Shown here: piece by piece, positions 1-7,441 of the stretch
How the letters are laid out: each line of letters opens with the position of its first letter
How positions within the stretch are numbered: position 1 is the first letter of the stretch
DNA from: an uncultured Lachnospiraceae bacterium
Lineage (GTDB): Bacteria; Bacillota; Clostridia; Lachnospirales; Lachnospiraceae
NCBI GenBank assembly: GCA_902793995.1
Contig: CADBFP010000003.1
Coordinates: 1 to 64,000, forward strand
Length of the DNA: 64,000 nt
Direction of reading: 5' to 3'
Program-made: the position numbers and the translations under genes
Notes under the pieces: generated by a model
Database searches by the model: none
What the model was told of the DNA's origin: nothing
Seen by the model: the letters and a program-made list of their open reading frames with translations, nothing else

Positions 1-82
1 ACGACGAGGTTGATAGGGCAGAGGTGGAAGTGTGGTAACACACGTAGCTGACTGTTACTAATAGGTCGAACACTTGACCGTA
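1..82 (+). rRNA. 23S ribosomal RNA, 3' end (partial)
   Basis: The first bases match the conserved 3' terminus of bacterial 23S rRNA: GACGAGGTTGATAGG, then GTAGCTGACTG and TACTAATAGGTCGA, ending near CTTGACC, which pairs with the 5' end of 23S to form helix H1. The gene begins before the window. The exact 3' end is placed by comparison with the usual termination just after CTTGACC, so it may be off by a few bases. Confidence 0.93.
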
Positions 83-310
83 GAGAGATGAACGAAGGGG
101 CTGGATGAAACAAGACGGGCGACAAGCTTGCTTGTCAGTCCGGAATGTTTCAGACAAGCCGCTGTGAAGCAGCGGCAGGACACGAAAAAGCCCGCAGGGC
201 TTTGAGTGACCCCCATTGTTCATCCTAATCAAAGATATCTCTTTATCCGGGTGACTGATAGTCGCCCCTACGATGTCCCTTCCTTCGGTATGCAGCTTTC
301 AGGGCGCAAG
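83..310 (+). other. Structured rRNA spacer without a recognisable 5S gene
   Basis: This stretch between 23S and the terminator holds no ORF that I believe, and I cannot find the conserved 5S landmarks. It is rich in stems. TGAAACA (106-112) pairs with TGTTTCA (146-152) and encloses GACAAGC/GCTTGTC (121-136). GCCGCTG/CAGCGGC spans 158-176 with a 5-nt loop. AAAGCCC/GGGCTTT spans 187-203 with a 3-nt loop. A copy of the 23-nt palindrome follows at 249-271. It may be a processed spacer or a small RNA made with the rRNA. Confidence 0.5.
249..271 (-). repeat. 23-nt palindromic repeat, copy A
   Basis: Read on the - strand it is GTAG, then arm GGGCGACT, loop ATC, arm AGTCACCC. The second arm carries one C-to-T change that leaves a G-T pair. 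It is one of six copies in the window with the same 4+8+3+8 layout. Confidence 0.75.
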
Positions 311-332
311 AAACGGCTTAGGCCGTTTTTTT
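311..332 (+). terminator. Rho-independent terminator of the rRNA operon
   Basis: AAACGGC (311-317), loop TTAG, GCCGTTT (322-328), then further T residues to 332. This is a compact 7-bp stem with an eight-T run overlapping its 3' arm. It closes the rRNA transcript just before the mtnN promoter. Confidence 0.85.
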
Positions 333-334
333 GG

Positions 335-363
335 TTGACTTTTGATGCTATGTTCAATATAGT
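335..363 (+). promoter_or_regulatory. Sigma-A promoter of mtnN-yitT
   Basis: TTGACT (335-340) and TATAGT (358-363) are separated by exactly 17 bases, directly after the rRNA terminator. The ribosome binding site AAGGAAAGG lies at 391-399. Confidence 0.8.
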
Positions 364-412
364 GTCATACGGACATCAAATTCATTCCTTAAGGAAAGGT
401 AAGTGTATCAGT

Positions 413-1123
413 ATGCGTAAAATCGGTATTATATGTGCTATGGATGTGGAGCTGGATGCCATCCGCCGGTCTATGGAAACCTCTGTTCATACAGAAGTTT
501 CTCATATGCATTTCTATGAAGGCATGATTTATGGCCAAAGCGTCGTAGCAGCCTGCTCCGGCATCGGAAAAGTATGTGCCGCCACCTGTGCGCAAACCTT
601 GGTCATCCATTTTCAGGTAGATGAAATCCTTTGCGGCGGCATAGCGGGAGCACTGGTTTCTATGCCTCACGGAAGTATGGCCATAGCGGATCAGCTGGTA
701 CAGCATGATTTTGATTTAGCCAGTTTTGGATATCATCATGGCTACCTTCCCACCCTGGGCGTAAAATTCATTCCCACGGATGATTCGATCCGCAAAAGAA
801 TGATTCAGGCGGCACAGAGTCTCGGGGTAACATATCAGTTGGGTATGATTGCCAGCGGAGACCGCTTTATTGACTCCGCTCAATTAAAACAGGCAATTCT
901 GGACCGGTTTCCGGCCATAGCCTGTGAAATGGAAGGGGGCGCCATCGCCCAGGTTTGTTATATGAATCAAATTCCTTTTTGTGTCATCCGCTGTATTTCC
1001 GACAGCAGTGATGAATCGGCGGGAGATCACTCTGAAGTCAATGAGAAAATGGCCAGTGACGGAGCGGCTGCCCTTATTTTGGAGTATCTGAGAGAGGCGG
1101 AGAACCATGGCGGAAAGAATTAA
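413..1123 (+). CDS. mtnN: 5'-methylthioadenosine/S-adenosylhomocysteine nucleosidase
   Basis: MtnN (Pfs) hydrolyses 5'-methylthioadenosine and S-adenosylhomocysteine to adenine and the thioribose, in methionine salvage and the activated methyl cycle; it is cytosolic. The frame is open from 206, but I place the start at ATG 413 because AAGGAAAGG precedes it and the 236-residue product then begins with the usual short strand leading to the active site. Residues matching the family's catalytic positions are present: E13, the CEMEGG motif with E172 and E174, and D197 in ISD. Upstream codons would run back through the rRNA terminator. The gene overlaps yitT by 17 bases, so the two are cotranscribed. 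The function is secure; which of the two substrates matters more in this cell cannot be seen. Confidence 0.95.
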   Translation: MRKIGIICAMDVELDAIRRSMETSVHTEVSHMHFYEGMIYGQSVVAACSGIGKVCAATCAQTLVIHFQVDEILCGGIAGALVSMPHGSMAIADQLVQHDFDLASFGYHHGYLPTLGVKFIPTDDSIRKRMIQAAQSLGVTYQLGMIASGDRFIDSAQLKQAILDRFPAIACEMEGGAIAQVCYMNQIPFCVIRCISDSSDESAGDHSEVNEKMASDGAAALILEYLREAENHGGKN

Positions 1124-1991
1124 GAAATTTGATTTCAAACAGAACCTAATTTGGGTATTAACTATCTTAATCGGTTCTGCCCTTTACTCCCTCGGGTTTG
1201 ATTTATTCTGGAAACCGGCAGCTCTAAACGGCGGCGGCGTATCCGGCCTGGCCTTGATTATTGTGAAGGTGACCGGCTTTGCTTCCGTGGGTCTTTTGAA
1301 CTTAATTATCAACATTCCTTTGTTTATTGCCGGCCGGGCCAAGCTGGGTAACCGCTTTTTTATCGGTTCCTGCATCGGCATGCTGTTTTCCAGTTTGACC
1401 CTGGACCTCTTTGACAGGATCCCGGTGCCTCAGCTGGATAATGTTTTTCTGCCGGTCATCTACGGCGGCTTAATCTGCGGTTTGGGAATCGGTCTTATTA
1501 TCCGGGCCGGAGCCTCCGCCGGCGGATCGGATATCCTGATCCGTTTGATTAAAATGAAGTATCAGAACGCTTCCGTCGGGACGATCAGTTTGATCATAGA
1601 CTGTTCCATTATTTTGCTGAACGCCTTGGTATTTAAGGATATTCAAACCGCCCTGTACAGCGGGATATCCGTCTTTATCTACTCCAAGGTATTTGATGCC
1701 GTGATTTACAGCTTTGACTTCAGCCGGGTGGCTTTAATCATCTCCAAAAACCACGACAGCATTGCCCAATCGATTTCCGAGCATCTGCACCGGGGCGTTA
1801 CCTTTCTGGAAGGAGAAGGGTATTATACCCGGGAACATACCCGTGTCGTGATGACGGCTCTGCCGAATAAGCAGCTGCCGGAACTGAAACAGCTGGTAAC
1901 GGAAGCGGACCCTCATGCTTTTATTATTATACAGGATTCTCATAATATTTTAGGGGAAGGATTTCAGAAGTATAGTAAAACCAATTTGTAA
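1107..1991 (+). CDS. YitT family membrane protein
   Basis: A 294-residue integral membrane protein. It begins with a short basic stretch followed by about five or six hydrophobic segments (roughly residues 15-205; DUF161, also called YitT_membrane). It ends in a soluble domain of about 80 residues with the GEGYYT and HNILGEGF features of DUF2179. DUF2179 is thought to be a small ligand-binding regulatory domain; the transported or sensed molecule is unknown. The start overlaps the mtnN end and has GAGAGGCGGAG upstream. Its pairing with a nucleosidase is suggestive but does not define a function. Confidence 0.9.
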   Translation: MAERIKKFDFKQNLIWVLTILIGSALYSLGFDLFWKPAALNGGGVSGLALIIVKVTGFASVGLLNLIINIPLFIAGRAKLGNRFFIGSCIGMLFSSLTLDLFDRIPVPQLDNVFLPVIYGGLICGLGIGLIIRAGASAGGSDILIRLIKMKYQNASVGTISLIIDCSIILLNALVFKDIQTALYSGISVFIYSKVFDAVIYSFDFSRVALIISKNHDSIAQSISEHLHRGVTFLEGEGYYTREHTRVVMTALPNKQLPELKQLVTEADPHAFIIIQDSHNILGEGFQKYSKTNL

Positions 1992-2002
1992 TGAATTATA
2001 GC

Positions 2003-2024
2003 GGGCTCATCTGGGGATGAGCCC
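2003..2024 (+). terminator. Hairpin after yitT
   Basis: GGGCTCATC (2003-2011), loop TGGG, GATGAGCCC (2016-2024) form a perfect 9-bp stem starting 11 bases after the yitT stop. Only two T residues follow, so it is a weak terminator or mainly an mRNA 3'-end protector. Confidence 0.55.
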
Positions 2025-2102
2025 TTACGGAAGAATAATCCGCTATACTGTTGGGGCCGATCCCCAGACCGGCCCGTGAACAAAATACAAACAGAACGTA
2101 TC

Positions 2103-4085
2103 ATGGACCACTTCAAACTAAGATCCGAATATGCCCCAACCGGGGATCAGCCCCAGGCCATTGAAGCCCTGGTAAAGGGCTTTGAAGCCGGCAATCCTTT
2201 CCAGACCCTTTTAGGCGTCACCGGTTCCGGCAAAACCTTTACCATGGCCAATGTGATTGCCCGTCTCAACCGGCCCACTTTGGTTTTGGCGCATAATAAG
2301 ACCCTGGCGGCGCAGCTCTACAGCGAATTCAAAGAATTCTTTCCGGAAAATGCAGTAGAGTATTTCGTGTCCTATTATGATTATTATCAACCGGAAGCTT
2401 ATGTCCCTTCCTCCGATACTTATATTGCAAAAGACTCTGCCATCAATGATGAAATCGACCGTCTGCGGCATTCCGCCACAGCTGCCCTGTCCGAGCGGCG
2501 GGATGTGGTGATCGTGGCCTCCGTTTCCTGTATTTACGGGCTGGGCAGTCCCATTGATTATCAAAACATGACTCTTTCCGTTAGGCCCGGCCAGAACTGG
2601 GACAGGAAGGAAATAATCCGCCGTTTGGTGGATATGCAATATGACCGGAATGATCTGGATTTCAAGCGCGGAACCTTCCGGGTGCGGGGAGATACCGTTG
2701 AAGTGATTCCGGCGTCCAGTGAGGCCTCCGGCATACGGATCGAGCTTTTCGGAGACGAAGTGGACCGGATTCTGGAAATCGACACGCTGACAGGCAAAAT
2801 CAAGGCATCTTTAGATCATGCAGTTGTTTTTCCCGCCTCGCACTATGTAGTGGGCCGGGAGGCTATGCTGCGGGCTACGGAAGCTATTGAAGCAGAATTG
2901 AAGGAACAGGTGGAATACTTTCGGAAGAATGACCGGCTGATTGAAGCTCAGCGTATCGCGGAACGAACCCATTTTGATGTGGAAATGATGAAGGAAACCG
3001 GTTTTTGTTCCGGCATCGAAAACTATTCCCGGCATTTGGCAGGTCTGCCGGCCGGTTCTACGCCCCATACCTTATTTGATTACTTCCCCAAGGATTTTAT
3101 TTTGATGATAGACGAATCCCATATGACCGTGCCTCAGGTGCGGGCTATGTATCATGGAGACCGGAACCGGAAAACAACCTTGGTGGAATATGGTTTCCGC
3201 CTTCCCTCCGCCTTGGATAACCGCCCTCTGAACTTTGACGAATTCGAGGCTCGTTTAAATCAGGTGCTTTTTGTTTCCGCCACGCCTGCCATATATGAAA
3301 AAGAGCATGAAACCCTGCGGGTGGAACAGGTGATCCGTCCCACGGGCCTTTTGGATCCGGAAGTGGAAGTGATGCCGGTGATGGGCCAGGTGGATGATTT
3401 GTTAGGCCGCTGCCGTAAAGCGGTGGAAGAGGGGGGCAAGGTGCTGGTAACCACGCTTACCAAGCGTATGGCAGAAGATCTGACCAACTATTTACGGGAA
3501 AACGGCGTACGGGTCCGATACCTGCACTCAGATATCGATACCCTGGAGCGGGTGGAAATCATCCGGGATATGCGCCTTGATGTATTCGATGTGCTGGTAG
3601 GCATCAATTTATTACGGGAAGGCCTGGACATTCCGGAAATCAATCTGGTGGCCATCCTGGATGCGGACAAGGAAGGCTTTTTGCGTTCGGAAACCGCCCT
3701 GATTCAGACCATCGGCCGGGCTGCCCGGAATGTGGATGGAAGAGTCGTTTTATATGCGGATGAAGTGACGGATTCTATGGCCGCCGCCATACGGGAGACC
3801 AAACGGCGCCGGGAAATCCAGCAGGCATACAACGAGGCTCACGGCATTACCCCCAGCTCTATCCGAAAAGCGGTGCGGGATCTGATTGCCATTTCCCATA
3901 AAGTGGAAGCCCGAAAGAGCATCGCCTTAGATAAAGACCCGGAGTCCATGGATCAGGCGGAATTAAAGAAATTGATTGCGGAAGTCACCAAACGCATGAA
4001 TCAGGCTGCGGTGGAGCTGAATTTTGAAGAAGCCGCTCAGCAGCGGGATAAGATGCTGGAACTGAAAAAATACTTAACAGACTAA
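2103..4085 (+). CDS. uvrB: Excinuclease ABC subunit B
   Basis: UvrB is the damage-verifying helicase-like subunit of nucleotide excision repair; it is loaded by UvrA and binds UvrC. Seen here are the Walker A GVTGSGKT (38-45), the aromatic [12 protein letters not shown] beta-hairpin used to probe DNA, the DESH Walker B motif, the helicase C-terminal motifs up to QTIGRAARN, and a C-terminal UVR domain (about 620-655) for UvrC contact. A GTG at 2076 would add nine residues. I prefer ATG 2103 because it gives the usual MDxFKL start and about 660 residues; neither start has a strong binding site. No uvrA or uvrC is in the window. Confidence 0.97.
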   Translation: MDHFKLRSEYAPTGDQPQAIEALVKGFEAGNPFQTLLGVTGSGKTFTMANVIARLNRPTLVLAHNKTLAAQLYSEFKEFFPENAVEYFVSYYDYYQPEAYVPSSDTYIAKDSAINDEIDRLRHSATAALSERRDVVIVASVSCIYGLGSPIDYQNMTLSVRPGQNWDRKEIIRRLVDMQYDRNDLDFKRGTFRVRGDTVEVIPASSEASGIRIELFGDEVDRILEIDTLTGKIKASLDHAVVFPASHYVVGREAMLRATEAIEAELKEQVEYFRKNDRLIEAQRIAERTHFDVEMMKETGFCSGIENYSRHLAGLPAGSTPHTLFDYFPKDFILMIDESHMTVPQVRAMYHGDRNRKTTLVEYGFRLPSALDNRPLNFDEFEARLNQVLFVSATPAIYEKEHETLRVEQVIRPTGLLDPEVEVMPVMGQVDDLLGRCRKAVEEGGKVLVTTLTKRMAEDLTNYLRENGVRVRYLHSDIDTLERVEIIRDMRLDVFDVLVGINLLREGLDIPEINLVAILDADKEGFLRSETALIQTIGRAARNVDGRVVLYADEVTDSMAAAIRETKRRREIQQAYNEAHGITPSSIRKAVRDLIAISHKVEARKSIALDKDPESMDQAELKKLIAEVTKRMNQAAVELNFEEAAQQRDKMLELKKYLTD

Positions 4086-4105
4086 GGACGGGGAAACCCC
4101 CGTCC
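4086..4105 (+). terminator. Terminator hairpin between convergent uvrB and GGDEF gene
   Basis: GGACGGGG (4086-4093), loop AAAC, CCCCGTCC (4098-4105) form a perfect 8-bp stem that begins directly after the uvrB stop. The T-rich run about 20 bases on belongs to the lysine-rich end of the converging gene. The hairpin probably serves both directions. Confidence 0.65.
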
Positions 4106-4114
4106 TGCCTAAGT

Positions 4115-5668
4115 CTAAAGCTGTCTCTTTTTTTGCTTTTTTTCCTTGTACAGTTCCATATCCGCCAGTTCCAGGAAGTCCCAGCTTTTTTGCTTGCCAT
4201 AAGGGACGGCGTTGTAGAAACCGCTGGAGAAGGGGACGGGACAATTCTGCTTCATGGCGTCCATGGCTGCTTCTATTTGTCCATCCTCCTTGTTTTCAAA
4301 TATCAAAACAAACTCATCTCCGCCGAAGCGGGAAGCAAAGAAGGCATGGCTGGCCGTATACTCGCTCAGGTGGCGGGAGAGCAAAACAAGCCATTCATCC
4401 CCTGCCAGATGTCCCTTTGTGTCGTTCGTTTGCTTCAGGCCGTCCACATCCAAGTAAACAATGCCCAATTTGGTTTTGTCATGATAGGCCCGTTCGAAAG
4501 CCTCATCCAGTTTTATATTGGCGCTGTAGCGGTTGGGAAGCTGGGTAAGGGGATCCACTTCCCGCATATTAATCAGCTCATTCTGGCGGGCCAGCAGTTC
4601 TTCCCGTTCTTTTCTTAAATTGGTGGTAAACTGAACCAGACTGTTTATATAGACGCGGGAAGAGGCCTGCCGGGCCGCCGCCATTTCATACACACTGTCC
4701 AGTTCCCGATAGCTGTCGCGCAGCTTTTCAGTCTGGCCGCTGGCTTTGTAATAATCGATTTTGATTCCGGCCATCACCTTCAACGCATCCACAGCATCCG
4801 GGGATATGCCCTTATCATCTATGATGGCTAAAATCTCTTCAATCCAGACATATTGCCCTTTGGAAATCAGCAGCGAAATAAGTTTGCGGATTTCTTCGAT
4901 GTAAAGGTGCAGCATACTGTCTTCTTTCATCAAAGACACCAGTTTTTCAAATGACACGGCGGCTTCTTTCTGATCCCCTTCCGTGACGGCGAGATGCAGG
5001 TGGAGCAGCTCATAATCCAGATAGGTGCCGCTTCGAAAAACATTGGGATGCTTCTCCATAAAGGCTGTGACGGTGCGGAAGGATTTCTTGGCCTGTTCCA
5101 AATGATCCAGTTCCAGACAGGCAATTACATCATTCATGTAATTGGCAGTAAAATTGCTGAAATAGTGCGGATGTTTCTTGTCATTTTTAACAACCTGTAA
5201 ACTTTTTTTGATATAGCGGCGGGCCTCTTTTGCCTGCCCCAGCTGCAGCAGAATATGACCGATACTTTGGTCCAGAACCGCCGCAGAAGTATTTTGTCCC
5301 GTGGCTTCCGCTATATTCCGTGCCTCCCGGAAGTAGTAGGCGGAAATATCATTTAAGCCCATATTCATAGAATCGATGGCCACCAGGTAATAAACATGCA
5401 TCAATTCCGATTGATCCTGACAGCGGAGCAGATAGCGGGCGGATAAAGCCAGATTCTTTAAAAATGGCTGGTAACGCCCCATAATAAAATGCTCCGCAAA
5501 GGCCATGGAATGATAAACATATCCGATGAGCGCTGTATCATTCAGATCCAGCGCCTGGCGAAGCATAGCCCGCAGCACGGACATGACCCGTTTGTCAGCC
5601 ACCTGAAGATAGGCCTGATGCTGCCGGTGCAATTCCTGTAGAGATTGATCATATCTGCTGAAATCCAT
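4115..5668 (-). CDS. TPR-GGDEF protein, probable diguanylate cyclase (downstream member of pair)
   Basis: The 517-residue protein has an N-terminal part of about 340 residues made of repeated amphipathic helices like tetratricopeptide repeats, a short coiled linker, and a C-terminal GGDEF domain (about 365-510). The cyclase features are intact: DPLTQLPNR, DVDGLKQTND, GHLAGD and SRFGGDEF. These predict synthesis of cyclic di-GMP from two GTP. The RxxD inhibitory site that normally precedes GGDEF is absent. There is no signal peptide or membrane segment, so the sensor should be cytoplasmic. The start has GGGGGTGA upstream. It lies six bases after its paralogue and shares its promoter. Confidence 0.88.
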   Translation of the reverse strand: MDFSRYDQSLQELHRQHQAYLQVADKRVMSVLRAMLRQALDLNDTALIGYVYHSMAFAEHFIMGRYQPFLKNLALSARYLLRCQDQSELMHVYYLVAIDSMNMGLNDISAYYFREARNIAEATGQNTSAAVLDQSIGHILLQLGQAKEARRYIKKSLQVVKNDKKHPHYFSNFTANYMNDVIACLELDHLEQAKKSFRTVTAFMEKHPNVFRSGTYLDYELLHLHLAVTEGDQKEAAVSFEKLVSLMKEDSMLHLYIEEIRKLISLLISKGQYVWIEEILAIIDDKGISPDAVDALKVMAGIKIDYYKASGQTEKLRDSYRELDSVYEMAAARQASSRVYINSLVQFTTNLRKEREELLARQNELINMREVDPLTQLPNRYSANIKLDEAFERAYHDKTKLGIVYLDVDGLKQTNDTKGHLAGDEWLVLLSRHLSEYTASHAFFASRFGGDEFVLIFENKEDGQIEAAMDAMKQNCPVPFSSGFYNAVPYGKQKSWDFLELADMELYKEKKQKKRQL

Positions 5669-5674
5669 TGACCG

Positions 5675-7198
5675 TCACCCCCTTTTTTTCTTTGAAGCAT
5701 AAAGGCGGGCGTCCGCTTTATTCAGGAAATCCCAAATCCGGCTTTCTTCATCCGGCACCTCGCAGTAAAAACCGTGGGAGATGGTCACATCACCGCAGCT
5801 CAGGAACTCTTTTTCGATACTGCGTATCTTTTTAGGATCCATATCCTCGTAAACAAAGGTGAATTCATCTCCCCCGTATCGACAAACAAAAATACCATGT
5901 TTTTGGGCAATGGTTTTCAGCGTGATTCCCACTCTTTGGAGGCATAGATCCCCTTGTCCATGACCGTAGGTATCGTTATACCGCTTGAAACTGTTGATGT
6001 CTGCCATTCCTACGCCAAAGAGGGTGCCCTTTTCCTGAGCGCGTGAAAAAGCATTTTCCAGGACCTTATTTAAGGCGTATCGATTGGGCAGGCCGGTTAA
6101 TACATCCGTTTCGGCTTTTTTCTGCAGGCGAATGGTTTCCTCCGCCACTTTCTGCTTGTCGTGCCGCAGTTCAACCATCAAATCCATTAGCTGTATGGAT
6201 TCATAACTCAGCTGTTTCCCCACGTCTTCCAGCTTCCGCATATAAAACAGTCTTTCCTCGTAGGATAAGGCCAGATGATCCGCATCCTGCATATGGGAAT
6301 AGTACTGTATTTTTATCTGGGTAAACAAACCGGCTTCGTAAAAATATAAACGATGTTTATTCCGATCAATAGCCTTGAGCAAAACACGGAGCTCTTTATA
6401 CTTCCCGAGATCCAGTAAAGATTGACACAGATCTTTAAGATCCCGGGCAATTTCGCCAAACATATCCCCTTCGATAAGATCCCTGCAAATCTGCTCAATC
6501 AGTTCCCCCGTCCGGACATCATTTCCTTCCGCGGCAGCTATACGGCAGCGGAGAATCAGGAACCATAAGCTGAGTTCGTTGTCCACATCGATGGATTCCA
6601 GCTGTTTAAGGAGTTCCTTTGTCTTCTCAATATCGCCCAAAGCCAAGCTGATTAATGCTTTATTTAATAGAATCATTACAAAAAGAGTCAGATAGGATTC
6701 TGATTTTTTGTGCTTCTGAACGATTTTTTGACTCTTGCTGATATAAGCCAAGGCCTTTTTCGGATCTCCGCTTTGAGAAAAAATAGCGCTGATATTGCCT
6801 TCAATCATGGCCTTGGTAATGGATTCCGTATCTTCTACATAGGAGAGTGCCAAAGAGAAGTATTCATAGGCTATTTCCAGGCAGCCGTTTTTCAAGCCTT
6901 CAATAGCAAACAGATTGTAACTGCGGGCCAGGAGTTCTTTATCATCGCTCCGCAGGAGATAATATAAAGCCTTATGAAGATATTGCATCAGCTTGCCATG
7001 GTCTTCCCGGAAGGAATACACCCGGGCGTAATTATGATATATAAACCCGAACAGATCCGTATCATTCAGTTCTTGATTAAGTGCTTCCAGGCGTTTAAGC
7101 AACACAAAAACGCGTTTATCCGGCATGTAAACGCTGTTTTTGACATCTTCCTTGAGTCGGGATATTTCCCCACTGTAAAACTTTTGACCTTCTCCCAT
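5675..7198 (-). CDS. TPR-GGDEF protein, probable diguanylate cyclase (upstream member of pair)
   Basis: This is a 507-residue paralogue of the next gene with the same design: TPR-like helices (about 1-330), a coiled linker, then GGDEF (about 350-505). Motifs are TDVLTGLPNR, DINSFKRYND, YGHGQGD and CRYGGDEF. The second acidic residue of the DxD pair is Asn, which is common in active members. No RxxD inhibitory site is seen. Soluble TPR sensing of a protein or peptide partner is an inference from fold. The tandem arrangement and shared promoter suggest a duplication whose two copies now take different inputs. Confidence 0.88.
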   Translation of the reverse strand: MGEGQKFYSGEISRLKEDVKNSVYMPDKRVFVLLKRLEALNQELNDTDLFGFIYHNYARVYSFREDHGKLMQYLHKALYYLLRSDDKELLARSYNLFAIEGLKNGCLEIAYEYFSLALSYVEDTESITKAMIEGNISAIFSQSGDPKKALAYISKSQKIVQKHKKSESYLTLFVMILLNKALISLALGDIEKTKELLKQLESIDVDNELSLWFLILRCRIAAAEGNDVRTGELIEQICRDLIEGDMFGEIARDLKDLCQSLLDLGKYKELRVLLKAIDRNKHRLYFYEAGLFTQIKIQYYSHMQDADHLALSYEERLFYMRKLEDVGKQLSYESIQLMDLMVELRHDKQKVAEETIRLQKKAETDVLTGLPNRYALNKVLENAFSRAQEKGTLFGVGMADINSFKRYNDTYGHGQGDLCLQRVGITLKTIAQKHGIFVCRYGGDEFTFVYEDMDPKKIRSIEKEFLSCGDVTISHGFYCEVPDEESRIWDFLNKADARLYASKKKRG

Positions 7199-7233
7199 AG
7201 GCTATAGTTTGTACCTTTGTAGCTTTTGTGAAC

Positions 7234-7262
7234 AGTATAGCAGAGAGTGGGAGATTAGGCAA
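7234..7262 (-). promoter_or_regulatory. Promoter of the GGDEF gene pair
   Basis: On the - strand TTGCCT (7262-7257) and TATACT (7239-7234) are 17 bases apart, about 35 bases before the first start codon. Confidence 0.7.
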
Positions 7263-7350
7263 GGGGTTTAGTGATCATGGTTTAAGGAGCAGGGATTAGA
7301 CGGAAGGATTAGGGGAAATGTGCAGGCTTGATCCGGGTCTCAAAAAACCC

Positions 7351-7379
7351 TTTACATTTTCTCATAAATCCTGTAAAAT
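7351..7379 (+). promoter_or_regulatory. Promoter of the EF-G-like gene
   Basis: TTTACA (7351-7356) and TAAAAT (7374-7379) with 17-base spacing. The leader of about 55 bases ends in TAGGAGGAAC before ATG 7442. Confidence 0.75.
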
Positions 7380-7441
7380 AAATTCTTGGCGAAACGTTTT
7401 GGAACGTGCTTAACGTCTATCATATTAGGAGGAACAGTTCT

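Noticed and set aside
83..310. A 5S rRNA or tRNA gene after 23S
   Set aside because: I searched by eye for the 5S conserved segments and for the TTCGA arm of tRNAs and found neither; only hairpins and a repeat are present.
206..412. A 69-codon upstream extension of mtnN
   Set aside because: It would be translated through the 23-nt palindrome and the rRNA terminator and lies upstream of the mtnN promoter, so it is not in the mRNA.
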